This document shows, in pieces, positions 1 through 7,966 of a DNA stretch of 64,000 nucleotides (positions within the stretch are counted from its first letter, which is position 1; every line of letters begins with the position of its first letter). The DNA comes from Nitrospirae bacterium YQR-1 (GTDB taxonomy: Bacteria; Nitrospirota; Thermodesulfovibrionia; Thermodesulfovibrionales; Magnetobacteriaceae): the NCBI GenBank assembly GCA_039908095.1, contig JAMOBJ010000003.1, forward strand, positions 1 through 64,000. The letters run 5' to 3'. The notes beneath the pieces are model-generated. The model was not told the DNA's origin. It saw only the letters and a list, made by a program, of their open reading frames with translations, and did not search any database. The position numbers and the translations under genes are program-made.

Positions 1-143
1 ACTTTGTCAGCCCTCCTTAGTGGCTTACTCATTACTATCTTCTTATATCGGAGTTAATGACACAGTTTTTTGAACACTCTCCCACTTGAAAATACGATAA
101 TTCTAAAATAAACAAGCAGATGTTGTAATCTGATTACGATATT

Positions 144-1016
144 TTACACACTCTTCTCTAAAAACACCTGCAACTCATCCACCGAACCGGCTTTCTTTAT
201 AAGATTTTTGAAATCTTCTAATTTGTCTATAGTATTTATGGCTTTGACTGTATTCATCAACTCAAGTCCGGCATAACCAAATTTGAGTTCAAGCATCCCT
301 TCAATCCCCTCAAGTAACCCATCACGCTTACCTTTCCGTTCACCTTCAAGTAACCCATCACGCTTACCCTCAAGCAAACCCACTTCAACACCATCCAAAT
401 AAAGCTCATCTTTTGTTATGTCAATAGTTACCGGCATTTTTTTAACCTCCCTTTTTACAGTTTTCGTCAAACCCCTTAGCCTTGATAGGGTTAGTAGTTT
501 TAAAACATAGTTTTCTCGTTCTTCAACAGGTAATTCATATAATTTTGCAAGAATTCCCTTAATTGTTAAATCGGAATTGTCTGTTTTACATAGGATTGCC
601 AAAATATTATCACATGGATCATCACTCTCAAGAAGTTCTCGGCAATCGATATCTCTGATATCTATTATCTTATAAGTGAAATGTAAACCTGGCATTTTAA
701 TCTCATTGCGCATATTGACTTTCCCATCACCGACATAAAGAACCACTTGGTGAACAGGTTTCCTATAATCGCAATATATTAAATGTAAATATTCTAACTC
801 TCTACAATCCATATCCTTATCATTTTGCGCTTGCATTTCCATGTGAAATAAAGTGACATCTGGAAGTTCCACCAGCAAGTCGGGTTGCCTGTACCTGATG
901 TCTGGAAATTGAACATCCAGAAACTTTGCTGTTTCAAACCCCGTTAATATCTTCATGAATTTTCGTGGCAACTCTTTCAAAATACTTTTTAATGTGATAT
1001 CATAGTATTGTGGCAC
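144..1016 (-). CDS. Rpn/PD-(D/E)XK nuclease family (transposase-like) protein
   Basis: A 290-residue protein of the Rpn (recombination-promoting nuclease, PD-(D/E)XK) family. Family members are thought to cut DNA and help RecA-independent recombination. The catalytic core is visible as Asp46 in RQPDLLVEL followed by Glu60-x-Gln62 in HMEMQ. A middle helical region follows, then a run of GLLEGKRDG/GLLEGERKG units at residues 213-237, and a short C-terminal helical tail. The start is GTG, chosen because AGGAG lies 7 nt upstream. The in-frame GLLEG repeat is also visible in the DNA (about 305-385) and looks like a recent tandem expansion. It has no gene neighbours that suggest an operon. The family call is firm; the cellular role is not known. 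Confidence 0.85.
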   Translation of the reverse strand: MPQYYDITLKSILKELPRKFMKILTGFETAKFLDVQFPDIRYRQPDLLVELPDVTLFHMEMQAQNDKDMDCRELEYLHLIYCDYRKPVHQVVLYVGDGKVNMRNEIKMPGLHFTYKIIDIRDIDCRELLESDDPCDNILAILCKTDNSDLTIKGILAKLYELPVEERENYVLKLLTLSRLRGLTKTVKREVKKMPVTIDITKDELYLDGVEVGLLEGKRDGLLEGERKGKRDGLLEGIEGMLELKFGYAGLELMNTVKAINTIDKLEDFKNLIKKAGSVDELQVFLEKSV

Positions 1017-1565
1017 GTAAAAACTCCTTTCTATTCTATTTTCTTATTATAACGTAGATGCATGTTCTTATGATATATCAAAGCCGATTTTAAAAGGAAA
1101 TTCAGGAGAAAAGAATTCTCCATTAGAGATAACATCAAAACTTTAAATCAACGAAACCAACAGTAAAAACCCACTCGTTCCGGAACCGTTCCGGAATACA
1201 CAATTCATTAGTTAATCTCCTTATATTTAAAATTTAGTTCATATTAATAACTACTATCAAAAAGATTTTTTCTGATGATAAAAGATTTTTTTATTTCGAC
1301 TTTGCACATAAATTCCTTAAAATACTACAGCATCATCTTACACAAAAATATATCTGCAAATAGAAAACACCCATAACCACGACAGAAACCTGCTTCACTC
1401 CGTTACGCCCCTACGGGTGACATTTTTTACCTTGCAGCTTTATAGAAATTAGGCGACGGGGAGGGCCGTTCGGTATTCATACTCATAGTCGAAAGCGCCG
1501 ACGACGTATTGCAATATTGAATTATTTTATAATATACTAAATAAAAAAATATGGAGGTTAAGGCA
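1017..1565. other. 549-bp non-coding gap between the Rpn gene and the PilZ gene
   Basis: No supportable gene. The 144-1016 gene is read leftward and the PilZ gene rightward, so this stretch holds both promoters. It is AT-rich in the middle. It contains a tandem operator-like pair at 1176-1197 (separate entry) and a TATAAT hexamer at 1528-1533 that could serve the PilZ gene, although no well-spaced -35 is visible. Confidence 0.6.
1176..1197. promoter_or_regulatory. tandem palindromic operator-like pair
   Basis: Two adjacent 11-bp units, CGTTCCGGAAC then CGTTCCGGAAT. Each contains the palindrome TTCCGGAA. Direct repetition at 11 bp, one helical turn, is typical of a paired binding site for a dimeric regulator. 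It lies about 160 bp upstream of the Rpn gene start and 370 bp upstream of the PilZ gene. No regulator can be assigned. Confidence 0.35.
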
Positions 1566-2231
1566 ATGGCAACATCTGATGGCGCTAAAGATGATAAGAA
1601 CATGCTGACTCCAAAGCAAAACGCTCTTTCTTTTGAGATGGAGATCACAGGCACTACCATATGTTTTGACGGTTTTTTTGTAGATATAGGCTCAACTGTA
1701 GTGGTTAAGCTTAATGATGAAAGATTGTGCAGCGGAACAGACAGCTTTTTCAGGGTTGGTGACGGGATACTTGTAAAGTATTATATTGACACTAAGCTTT
1801 TTTTCTTTGAGTCTAAGATTACAAAAGTTATAACAGACCCCGCACTATTAGTAGTTATTGCATACCCTGAAAAGATCGAAAGAATGGAACGCCGTAAAGA
1901 TAACAGGATTAAATGTCAATTGCCCTGTAAAATACTCCTCAAAGATAACAAAATCCATGCCTCAATAACAAATATAAGCGACACAGGGTGCAAGTGTGAA
2001 TTGTATGAGTCCAGCCTAAGGGATAAGGCCTCAATGCATTTTTTTTATGAGGACGACTATATGGTGAACATTATCATCCCTGTCGGAGGCACTACCGGAG
2101 AGCATACCTTCAACGGAAAGCTGAAGTACCTTAGTGACAGCTATGACTCCTATCATGTGGGAGTGGAGTTTTGCTTTATTAATACCCAGGAAAGCCATAT
2201 TCTGGAAACAATTCTCAAGCGCGGGTGGTAG
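1566..2231 (+). CDS. PilZ-domain (c-di-GMP binding) protein
   Basis: A cytoplasmic protein of 221 residues with a C-terminal PilZ domain. The two c-di-GMP signatures are present: RxxxR as R-KDN-R (about residues 110-114) and the [D/N]xSxxG motif as NISDTG (about 136-141). The N-terminal 100 residues resemble the YcgR/PilZN-type beta domain that precedes PilZ in flagellar brake proteins. The start was taken at 1566 rather than the in-frame ATG at 1551, because GGAGG at 1553-1557 sits 8 nt before 1566 and would lie inside the longer reading. It is expected to read c-di-GMP levels. Two HD-GYP proteins in the window (5745-6791 and 33144-34433) are of the family that degrades this messenger. Confidence 0.88.
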   Translation: MATSDGAKDDKNMLTPKQNALSFEMEITGTTICFDGFFVDIGSTVVVKLNDERLCSGTDSFFRVGDGILVKYYIDTKLFFFESKITKVITDPALLVVIAYPEKIERMERRKDNRIKCQLPCKILLKDNKIHASITNISDTGCKCELYESSLRDKASMHFFYEDDYMVNIIIPVGGTTGEHTFNGKLKYLSDSYDSYHVGVEFCFINTQESHILETILKRGW

Positions 2232-2285
2232 TCTGCCGTCACTTTCCATCTCTGCCGTTTGTAAAATGTACAGAGGTGCAGAACT

Positions 2286-3905
2286 CTGCAAATCACAGGT
2301 AACATAGTTGATTTATTCAACGCAACGGTTTATCCTGCAACCGTGGAAATCAGCAATGCCCGGATTGCTTCAATAAAAAGGGAAATTAAGCCTTATAACA
2401 GCTACATTGTCCCCGGTCTGATAGATTCACACATCCATATAGAGAGCTCAATGCTTATTCCTTCTGAGTTTGCCCGTCTTGCCACCCCGCATGGTACGGT
2501 TGCCGCAGTATCCGACCCCCATGAGATAGCCAATGTTTGTGGAGTTGAGGGTGTGAGGTTTATGATTAAAAATGGAGGCAGTGTACCGTTTAAGTTTTAT
2601 TTCGGAGCGCCCTCATGTGTTCCCTCCACCCCGTTTGAAACCGCAGGATACACTCTGGGAATTAATGAAATCAGGGAATTGCTCATGTCGGATAACATCA
2701 AATATCTTAGTGAGATGATGAATTTTCCAGGTGTGATTAACGATTTTCCTGATGTGCTTGCAAAGCTGGATTTAGCAAAGTCACTGGGTAAACCGATAGA
2801 CGGCCATGCGCCGGGATTAAGATCGGAGAGCTGCAAAAAGTACATTGCTTCCGGCATAAGCACAGACCACGAGTGTGTATCATTAGAGGAGGCCATTGAG
2901 AAAATTACTTACGGCATGAAAATTCACATCAGGGAGGGCTCGGCCGCCCGAAATTTTGATGAGCTGGCTCCACTTATCAGTACTCATACAGATTCGGTTA
3001 TGTTTTGCAGTGACGATAAGCACCCCGATGAGCTCTGTTTAAGCCATATTAATGATATGGTTAAAAGGGCGTTAAAGAAGGGCTTCTCTATAATGAAGAT
3101 ACTCAGGGTGGCCTCATTAAACCCTGTTAAACACTACGGCCTTGACGTCGGACTTCTAAGGGAAGGCGATTTTGCCGATTTCATCATTGTGGATAACCTC
3201 ACGGAGTTTAATATACTTGAGACCTACATAAACGGAAGCCTTGTTGCTAAAGACGGTAAAACACTCATAGAACGTAAACATCCTGAACCTTTAAATAATT
3301 TCAAAACGCAAAGGAAGACGGAAGAGGATTTTAAAATAACGGCTAAACCAGGAATGATTAAAGCGATTGTTGCTGAGGATGGGCAAATTATAACTAAGAT
3401 GGAGTTAGTAAAACCTAAAATTGAGGGGGCCTGTGCAATCTCCGACACTGACAGAGATTTACTTAAAATAGCAGTTGTTAACAGATATGAAAATGTTGCC
3501 CCCATGATAGGTTTCATAAAAAATTTCGGGCTTAAAACCGGCGCTATAGCCTCATCAATAGCTCATGACTCTCATAACATAATAACTGTGGGAGTAAGCG
3601 ACACAGACATATGTCACGCTGTAAATTCAGTAATAGAGCGCCGTGGCGGCATATCTGCTGTGTATGCCGGCAAAGAGGATATTCTGCCGCTTCCTTTTGG
3701 AGGCATTATGTCTGATAGTGACGGCTATGAGGTTGCCAAAAGGTATCGAATCATTGACAACATGGCTAAGGAAATGGGCTGCACCGTGAAGTCTCCGTAT
3801 ATGCTCCTTTCTTTTATGGCCCTCGTAGTTATTCCGGCTCTGAAAATCAGCGATAAAGGACTTTTTGATGTTGACAGCTTTACCTTTACAGAGCTTTTCG
3901 TGTAA
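2286..3905 (+). CDS. ade: adenine deaminase, 5' end uncertain
   Basis: An amidohydrolase-superfamily adenine deaminase (adenine to hypoxanthine, purine salvage). The metal-binding HIHIESSM motif follows PGLIDSH. HGTVAAVSDPHEIANV, a second metal and catalytic segment CSDDKHPDEL, and the C-terminal family domain ending near VIPALKIS are all present. The first ordinary start in frame is GTG at 2343, but the reading frame upstream still encodes a typical family N-terminus (ITGNIVDLF, then ATVYPATV). The gene therefore begins earlier. The only in-frame candidate is CTG at 2286, with AGAGGT at 2272-2277. Alternatively, a one-base deletion in the A-run near 2290 has separated an ATG at 2266 (MYRGAELCK) from the body. 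The function call is strong; the start is open. Confidence 0.88.
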   Translation: MQITGNIVDLFNATVYPATVEISNARIASIKREIKPYNSYIVPGLIDSHIHIESSMLIPSEFARLATPHGTVAAVSDPHEIANVCGVEGVRFMIKNGGSVPFKFYFGAPSCVPSTPFETAGYTLGINEIRELLMSDNIKYLSEMMNFPGVINDFPDVLAKLDLAKSLGKPIDGHAPGLRSESCKKYIASGISTDHECVSLEEAIEKITYGMKIHIREGSAARNFDELAPLISTHTDSVMFCSDDKHPDELCLSHINDMVKRALKKGFSIMKILRVASLNPVKHYGLDVGLLREGDFADFIIVDNLTEFNILETYINGSLVAKDGKTLIERKHPEPLNNFKTQRKTEEDFKITAKPGMIKAIVAEDGQIITKMELVKPKIEGACAISDTDRDLLKIAVVNRYENVAPMIGFIKNFGLKTGAIASSIAHDSHNIITVGVSDTDICHAVNSVIERRGGISAVYAGKEDILPLPFGGIMSDSDGYEVAKRYRIIDNMAKEMGCTVKSPYMLLSFMALVVIPALKISDKGLFDVDSFTFTELFV

Positions 3906-3988
3906 AGTAACAATAGTGTTACATAAGTTACAAACAAAAGGAGTCACAATTAGAAATGATGGTGGCAACAAAACAAAAGGAGATAAAT

Positions 3989-5656
3989 ATGAGATGGTTC
4001 AATAATATGATGTTAAAGAAAAAGTTTCTTCTTGTTTTTGGTGTACTGTTTTTACTTTCTGTTTTGACATTTGCTTTTACTATGTCAAGACTTAAGAAAT
4101 TAAACACTAACCTTGAAGAGATAGTTACAGGGCGGTATGAGAAATTAGCAAAATTAAACTCAATCGAAAAAGAAGTACTTACAATTGCAGTAGAACTAAG
4201 AGATATATTGGTTGTTGATGACCCTAAGAAACAGGATAAATACATTAATGACATAAGGGCTATACAGACACAGATAGCACAGGAGCTGGAATATCTGGAG
4301 AAATCCATCAGAACGGCTGAGGGCAAACAAACATTAAGAGAAATAAAAGATGGAAGAGAAAAATATATTATAACCAGGGAAGAGCAGTTTAAGGCTCTGC
4401 AGGGCGGCAACAAAGTTTTAGCCACAGAGTTGTTGTTGACAAAGGTAAACAGCTCACAGGATGCATATATAAAGGTGCTGGATGCAGCTATTGTCTATCA
4501 GAAGAAATCCATGGATGCAGCTCTTAAAAGTGCTGAGAGTGAATATATAACCTCCATAATAGTATCAATCATCTCAGGCTGTGTGTTCCTTGCATTTGTG
4601 ATAACCTCATTATTACTGCTTACAAAGAGCATCGCAGGCCCGCTGAAAGAGGGAGTATTATTGGCCGAGGCGATATCAACGGGCGATTTATCAAAGATGG
4701 TTTACTCTGAAAGCAGCGATGAGATAGGCATTTTGCTAAAAGCTCTTGAAAAGATGAGAACAATGCTGGCCGATAATATAATGATGATTTCAACATCATC
4801 AAGCCAGTTGGCCTCAGCCTCACATGAACTTTCACAAACTGTACAGAAGATGTCTTACAGCATTAAGGACCAGTCTGATAAATCATCCCAGGTGGCAACG
4901 GCATCTACGGAGATGTCACAAACGGTTGTTGACGTTGCTAGAAATGCAGCAAGCATTTCGGAATCGGCAGTGGAGACATCTACTATTGCTAAAAATGGAG
5001 CCGCAGTGGTAACACATACTGTCAAAGAGGTGGAGGGGATAGCAAAGACCGTATCAGAGTCGGCACATCTGATAACATCGCTGGGAGATCGTTCCCGGCA
5101 GATAGGTGAGATAGTCAGCGTTATAAAAGATATAGCCGATCAGACGAACCTTTTAGCTCTAAATGCGGCGATAGAGGCGGCGCGGGCGGGAGAGCAGGGG
5201 CGCGGTTTTGCCGTAGTTGCCGATGAGGTAAGAAAACTGGCGGAAAGAACATCCAAGGCGACCACAGAGATTGGAGATATGATAACAGCCATTCAGAAAG
5301 AAACCCAGCAGGCGGTAACCACTATGAATGACGGTTCACAGAGGGTGGTAAACGGCGTTGAACTGGTCAACAAGGCGGGGGATTCTCTTAAGAGTATAGT
5401 TGAAAGTGTTGAGGGATTACAGTCTATGGTGCATCAGATAGCATCGGCAACTGAGGAGATGTCACAGGTCTCTGAACAGATAAATGGTGATATTGAGATT
5501 ATAGCTAATGTGTCAAGGGATTCATTTCTCAGCACAACCCAAATAGGTGAAGCCTCAAGTGACCTTGCAAAATTGTCAAATGAATTGAAATCAGTCGTCT
5601 CCAAATTCATTGTTGACGGGCACCATAAAGGCGGTTCACAAAGGATGCTGAGTTAG
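3989..5656 (+). CDS. methyl-accepting chemotaxis protein
   Basis: A membrane chemoreceptor of 555 residues. Transmembrane helix 1 is FLLVFGVLFLLSVLTFAFTM near the N-terminus. It is followed by a periplasmic four-helix-bundle-like region (4HB_MCP type), a second membrane helix (SIIVSIISGCVFLAFVITSL), a HAMP linker and the cytoplasmic signalling hairpin. The highly conserved tip is present as ADQTNLLALNAAIEAARAGE, with GRGFAVVADEVRKLAERT after it. It should signal to CheA/CheW, none of which are in the window. The start 3989 has AAAGGAG 7 nt upstream. An in-frame ATG at 3956 with its own AGGAG would add 11 non-membrane residues; the duplicated AACAAAAGGAG segments make this a double start signal. 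Confidence 0.93.
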   Translation: MRWFNNMMLKKKFLLVFGVLFLLSVLTFAFTMSRLKKLNTNLEEIVTGRYEKLAKLNSIEKEVLTIAVELRDILVVDDPKKQDKYINDIRAIQTQIAQELEYLEKSIRTAEGKQTLREIKDGREKYIITREEQFKALQGGNKVLATELLLTKVNSSQDAYIKVLDAAIVYQKKSMDAALKSAESEYITSIIVSIISGCVFLAFVITSLLLLTKSIAGPLKEGVLLAEAISTGDLSKMVYSESSDEIGILLKALEKMRTMLADNIMMISTSSSQLASASHELSQTVQKMSYSIKDQSDKSSQVATASTEMSQTVVDVARNAASISESAVETSTIAKNGAAVVTHTVKEVEGIAKTVSESAHLITSLGDRSRQIGEIVSVIKDIADQTNLLALNAAIEAARAGEQGRGFAVVADEVRKLAERTSKATTEIGDMITAIQKETQQAVTTMNDGSQRVVNGVELVNKAGDSLKSIVESVEGLQSMVHQIASATEEMSQVSEQINGDIEIIANVSRDSFLSTTQIGEASSDLAKLSNELKSVVSKFIVDGHHKGGSQRMLS

Positions 5657-5658
5657 CT

Positions 5659-5744
5659 AATACCAGGTTGCATTCATTCGATTAACTTTGTCGGCTTCGT
5701 CAAAGGCTCCCAGCCGCCTCGTTACTCTTTTGACTGCAACCCGA
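5659..5744. repeat. dispersed TIR repeat, short form (copy 1)
   Basis: A short copy of the window-wide palindromic element, running from TACCAGGTTGCATTCATTCG to GACTGCAACCCG with the usual inner words CGATTAACTTTG and CGCCTCGTTACTC. It fills the gap between the convergent chemoreceptor and HD-GYP genes. The right edge overlaps the TAA stop of the HD-GYP gene. Confidence 0.8.
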
Positions 5745-6791
5745 TTAAGTGCAAGAATCTCCGTTTTGTTCTTTTTCGTTCCAAAAGTCTTTTAGTCTTA
5801 AAATTTCGTCCACAACTTCAAAGAAGCAGTTTACAATATGCGGGTCAAAATGGCTGCCTGCGCTCTTTTTAATCTCATCAAGGGCCTTGTCAACCGGCCA
5901 CGGCTCTTTGTAAGGCCGCATCATGGTAAGAGCATCAAAGACGTCGGCAACTGCCACTATTGCAGCGCTTTGCGGTATCTCCCCGCCCCTTAACCCCTTC
6001 GGGTAACCTGTGCCATTGTGCTTTTCGTGGTGGCTAAGGGCAATATCCGCCGACATCCTGAAAAGGGGTGTATTGCTCTTGGATAATATGCTGTGCCCGA
6101 TTGTTGTATGGGTCATCATTATCACCCATTCATCAGGGTCCAGTTTGGCGGGTTTTCTTAATATGCTCCCAGGGACTCCGATTTTTCCTGTATCATGCAT
6201 AGCGGCGGCAAGGGCTATCATATCAATCATTTCCGGAGGCCAGCCACATGCCCTTGAGAGCTCCACCGAGTATGAAGCCATTCGCCATATATGACTTCCC
6301 GTGTCGGAGTCATTAAAGTGGCCGGCTTCACCAAGCATAAATACGGCTGATTTCTGGCTTACCTCAAGCTCCTGTGTGCGTCTTTTAACAGTCTCCTCAC
6401 AAAGCTGCTTTTGATGAAAAAGTTCTAAATGGGCTGCTACCCTGTGTAGTAAGACAGATGGAGATACCGGCTTTGTAATATAATCCACCCCACCGGCTTC
6501 AAACCCCTGTGATTCATCTCCCACATCCGTCAAAGAGGTAATAAAGATGACCGGAATGTCCTCAGTTTCAGGGTTGGCTTTTAACCGGCGGCACGTCTCG
6601 TATCCGTCGATTCCAGGCATCATCACATCAAGCAAAATCATATCAGGAATGCTCTTTTGTGCTATATCCAGTGCAGTAAGTCCATCTGTGGCAAATGATA
6701 GTTTATACGTATCTTTTAATATCTGCCTCATGATTTGTCTGTTTCCTGCCTCATCGTCAACTATCAAAATACTAAATTTAGTATCCGTCAT
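5745..6791 (-). CDS. response regulator with HD-GYP phosphodiesterase output
   Basis: A 348-residue REC-HD-GYP protein of the RpfG type. The receiver has the acidic pair in LIVDDEAGN, the phospho-acceptor Asp in MILLDVMMPG and the conserved Lys in YITKPVSP. The output domain has HDTGKIG, HTTIGHSIL and HHEKHNGTGYP, the full HD-GYP signature of c-di-GMP hydrolases. The start at 6791 is preferred over 6806 because GGAGA precedes it at suitable spacing and the N-terminus then matches its upstream neighbour (MTDTK versus MTETK). It is the last gene of the three-gene signalling operon 10586-5745. Phosphorylation by the upstream kinases probably switches c-di-GMP breakdown. Its TAA stop lies at the edge of repeat copy 1. 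Confidence 0.92.
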   Translation of the reverse strand: MTDTKFSILIVDDEAGNRQIMRQILKDTYKLSFATDGLTALDIAQKSIPDMILLDVMMPGIDGYETCRRLKANPETEDIPVIFITSLTDVGDESQGFEAGGVDYITKPVSPSVLLHRVAAHLELFHQKQLCEETVKRRTQELEVSQKSAVFMLGEAGHFNDSDTGSHIWRMASYSVELSRACGWPPEMIDMIALAAAMHDTGKIGVPGSILRKPAKLDPDEWVIMMTHTTIGHSILSKSNTPLFRMSADIALSHHEKHNGTGYPKGLRGGEIPQSAAIVAVADVFDALTMMRPYKEPWPVDKALDEIKKSAGSHFDPHIVNCFFEVVDEILRLKDFWNEKEQNGDSCT

Positions 6792-6805
6792 TCTATATCT
6801 CTCCA

Positions 6806-7966
6806 TCAGGCTTTATTTAGTGGTAGTTCTATTGTAAACTGTGCTCCGCCCTCTATGTTGGATGCAAAGATTTTGCCGTTCATTTTTCCCTCTATAATGG
6901 CTTTGCACATGTAAAGGCCGATACCGGTGCCTCCATCTCCCTTGGTGGTTATATATGGTTCAAAAATCTTTTCTATCATTACATGGTCTATCCCCCCGCC
7001 GTTGTCACTTATTTGTGCAACCACCATGTTTTCCGTTTCCTTTATATCAATAGTAATCTGTCCATCATCCTTGATAACTCCCTTTTTCCTTCCGGCATTT
7101 ATTGCATCGCGACTGTTGTTTATCAGATTTAAGATAACCTGTTTTAGTTCATTGCGATAACCTGTTGAATATATCCGGCATGTTTCCGGTATGTTAATCT
7201 GTACATAAATGTCATGCTTTTTTAAAAGATCGGAAAAAAGATTAACAACCTCGTAAAAAGCCTCTGTCACATCGAAAACGTCTTTTTTATTGGAGGGCTT
7301 AAGAAAGTTTTGAAAATCATTTATCGTATGGGACATAAGCTTAATTAGTCCCATACATTGAGCTGCAAACTGTTTGAGATACACCTTATCCACCTCTGCG
7401 GCGACAAATGCCTCTTCAACATCCTGCACAATAAGCGCTAAGGAATTCAAAGGCTGCCTCCATTGATGTGCTATAGCGCCAATCATCTCGCCCATGGCCG
7501 CCATCTTAGACTGCTGAATCAGCATCTGCTCCTCAAGCCTGCGCTTGCTGACTTCCTCCTCCACCTTGCTCTCCAGTTGCCGTTGCAGATTATATAATTT
7601 CAGATGGGTTTCTATTCTGGATATGACCTCGTCACTTTGAAACGGTTTACAAACATAGTCAACCGCTCCACTTTTAAAGGCGTTAACTTTCTCAGCACTG
7701 TCTGTCAGAGCACTGATAAAAATAACCGGAATATCGGAAATCCCTGCAATAGCCTTTAGTTTCATGCACGTCTCATATCCGTCCATCTCCGGCATCATTA
7801 TATCAAGAAGGATTAAATCCGGTTTTAAACTCTGAGCCGCCTCTAATGCCATAACACCGCTGGTTGCAAACGAAAGCCTGTACCTGTCCTGTAGTATCTG
7901 CCTCAGTAGTTGTCTGCTGCCTGCCTCATCATCAACTATTAACACGCTCTGTTTAGTTTCCGTCAT
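6806..7966 (-). CDS. response-regulator/histidine-kinase fusion
   Basis: A 386-residue soluble protein with an N-terminal receiver (LIVDDEAGS, phospho-Asp in LILLDIMMPE, Lys in VCKPFQ). A short coiled coil, a HisKA helix pair (His in AIAHQWRQPLNSL, about residue 168) and a HATPase domain follow, with N box LNLINNSRDA and G boxes DNGGG and GGTGIGLYM. It has no membrane segment, so it presumably takes its signal through its receiver. The start ATG has GGAGG 6 nt upstream, inside the end of the preceding kinase gene; the two overlap by 14 bp, implying coupled translation. It is probably a relay between the membrane kinase upstream and the HD-GYP regulator downstream. Confidence 0.9.
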   Translation of the reverse strand: MTETKQSVLIVDDEAGSRQLLRQILQDRYRLSFATSGVMALEAAQSLKPDLILLDIMMPEMDGYETCMKLKAIAGISDIPVIFISALTDSAEKVNAFKSGAVDYVCKPFQSDEVISRIETHLKLYNLQRQLESKVEEEVSKRRLEEQMLIQQSKMAAMGEMIGAIAHQWRQPLNSLALIVQDVEEAFVAAEVDKVYLKQFAAQCMGLIKLMSHTINDFQNFLKPSNKKDVFDVTEAFYEVVNLFSDLLKKHDIYVQINIPETCRIYSTGYRNELKQVILNLINNSRDAINAGRKKGVIKDDGQITIDIKETENMVVAQISDNGGGIDHVMIEKIFEPYITTKGDGGTGIGLYMCKAIIEGKMNGKIFASNIEGGAQFTIELPLNKA

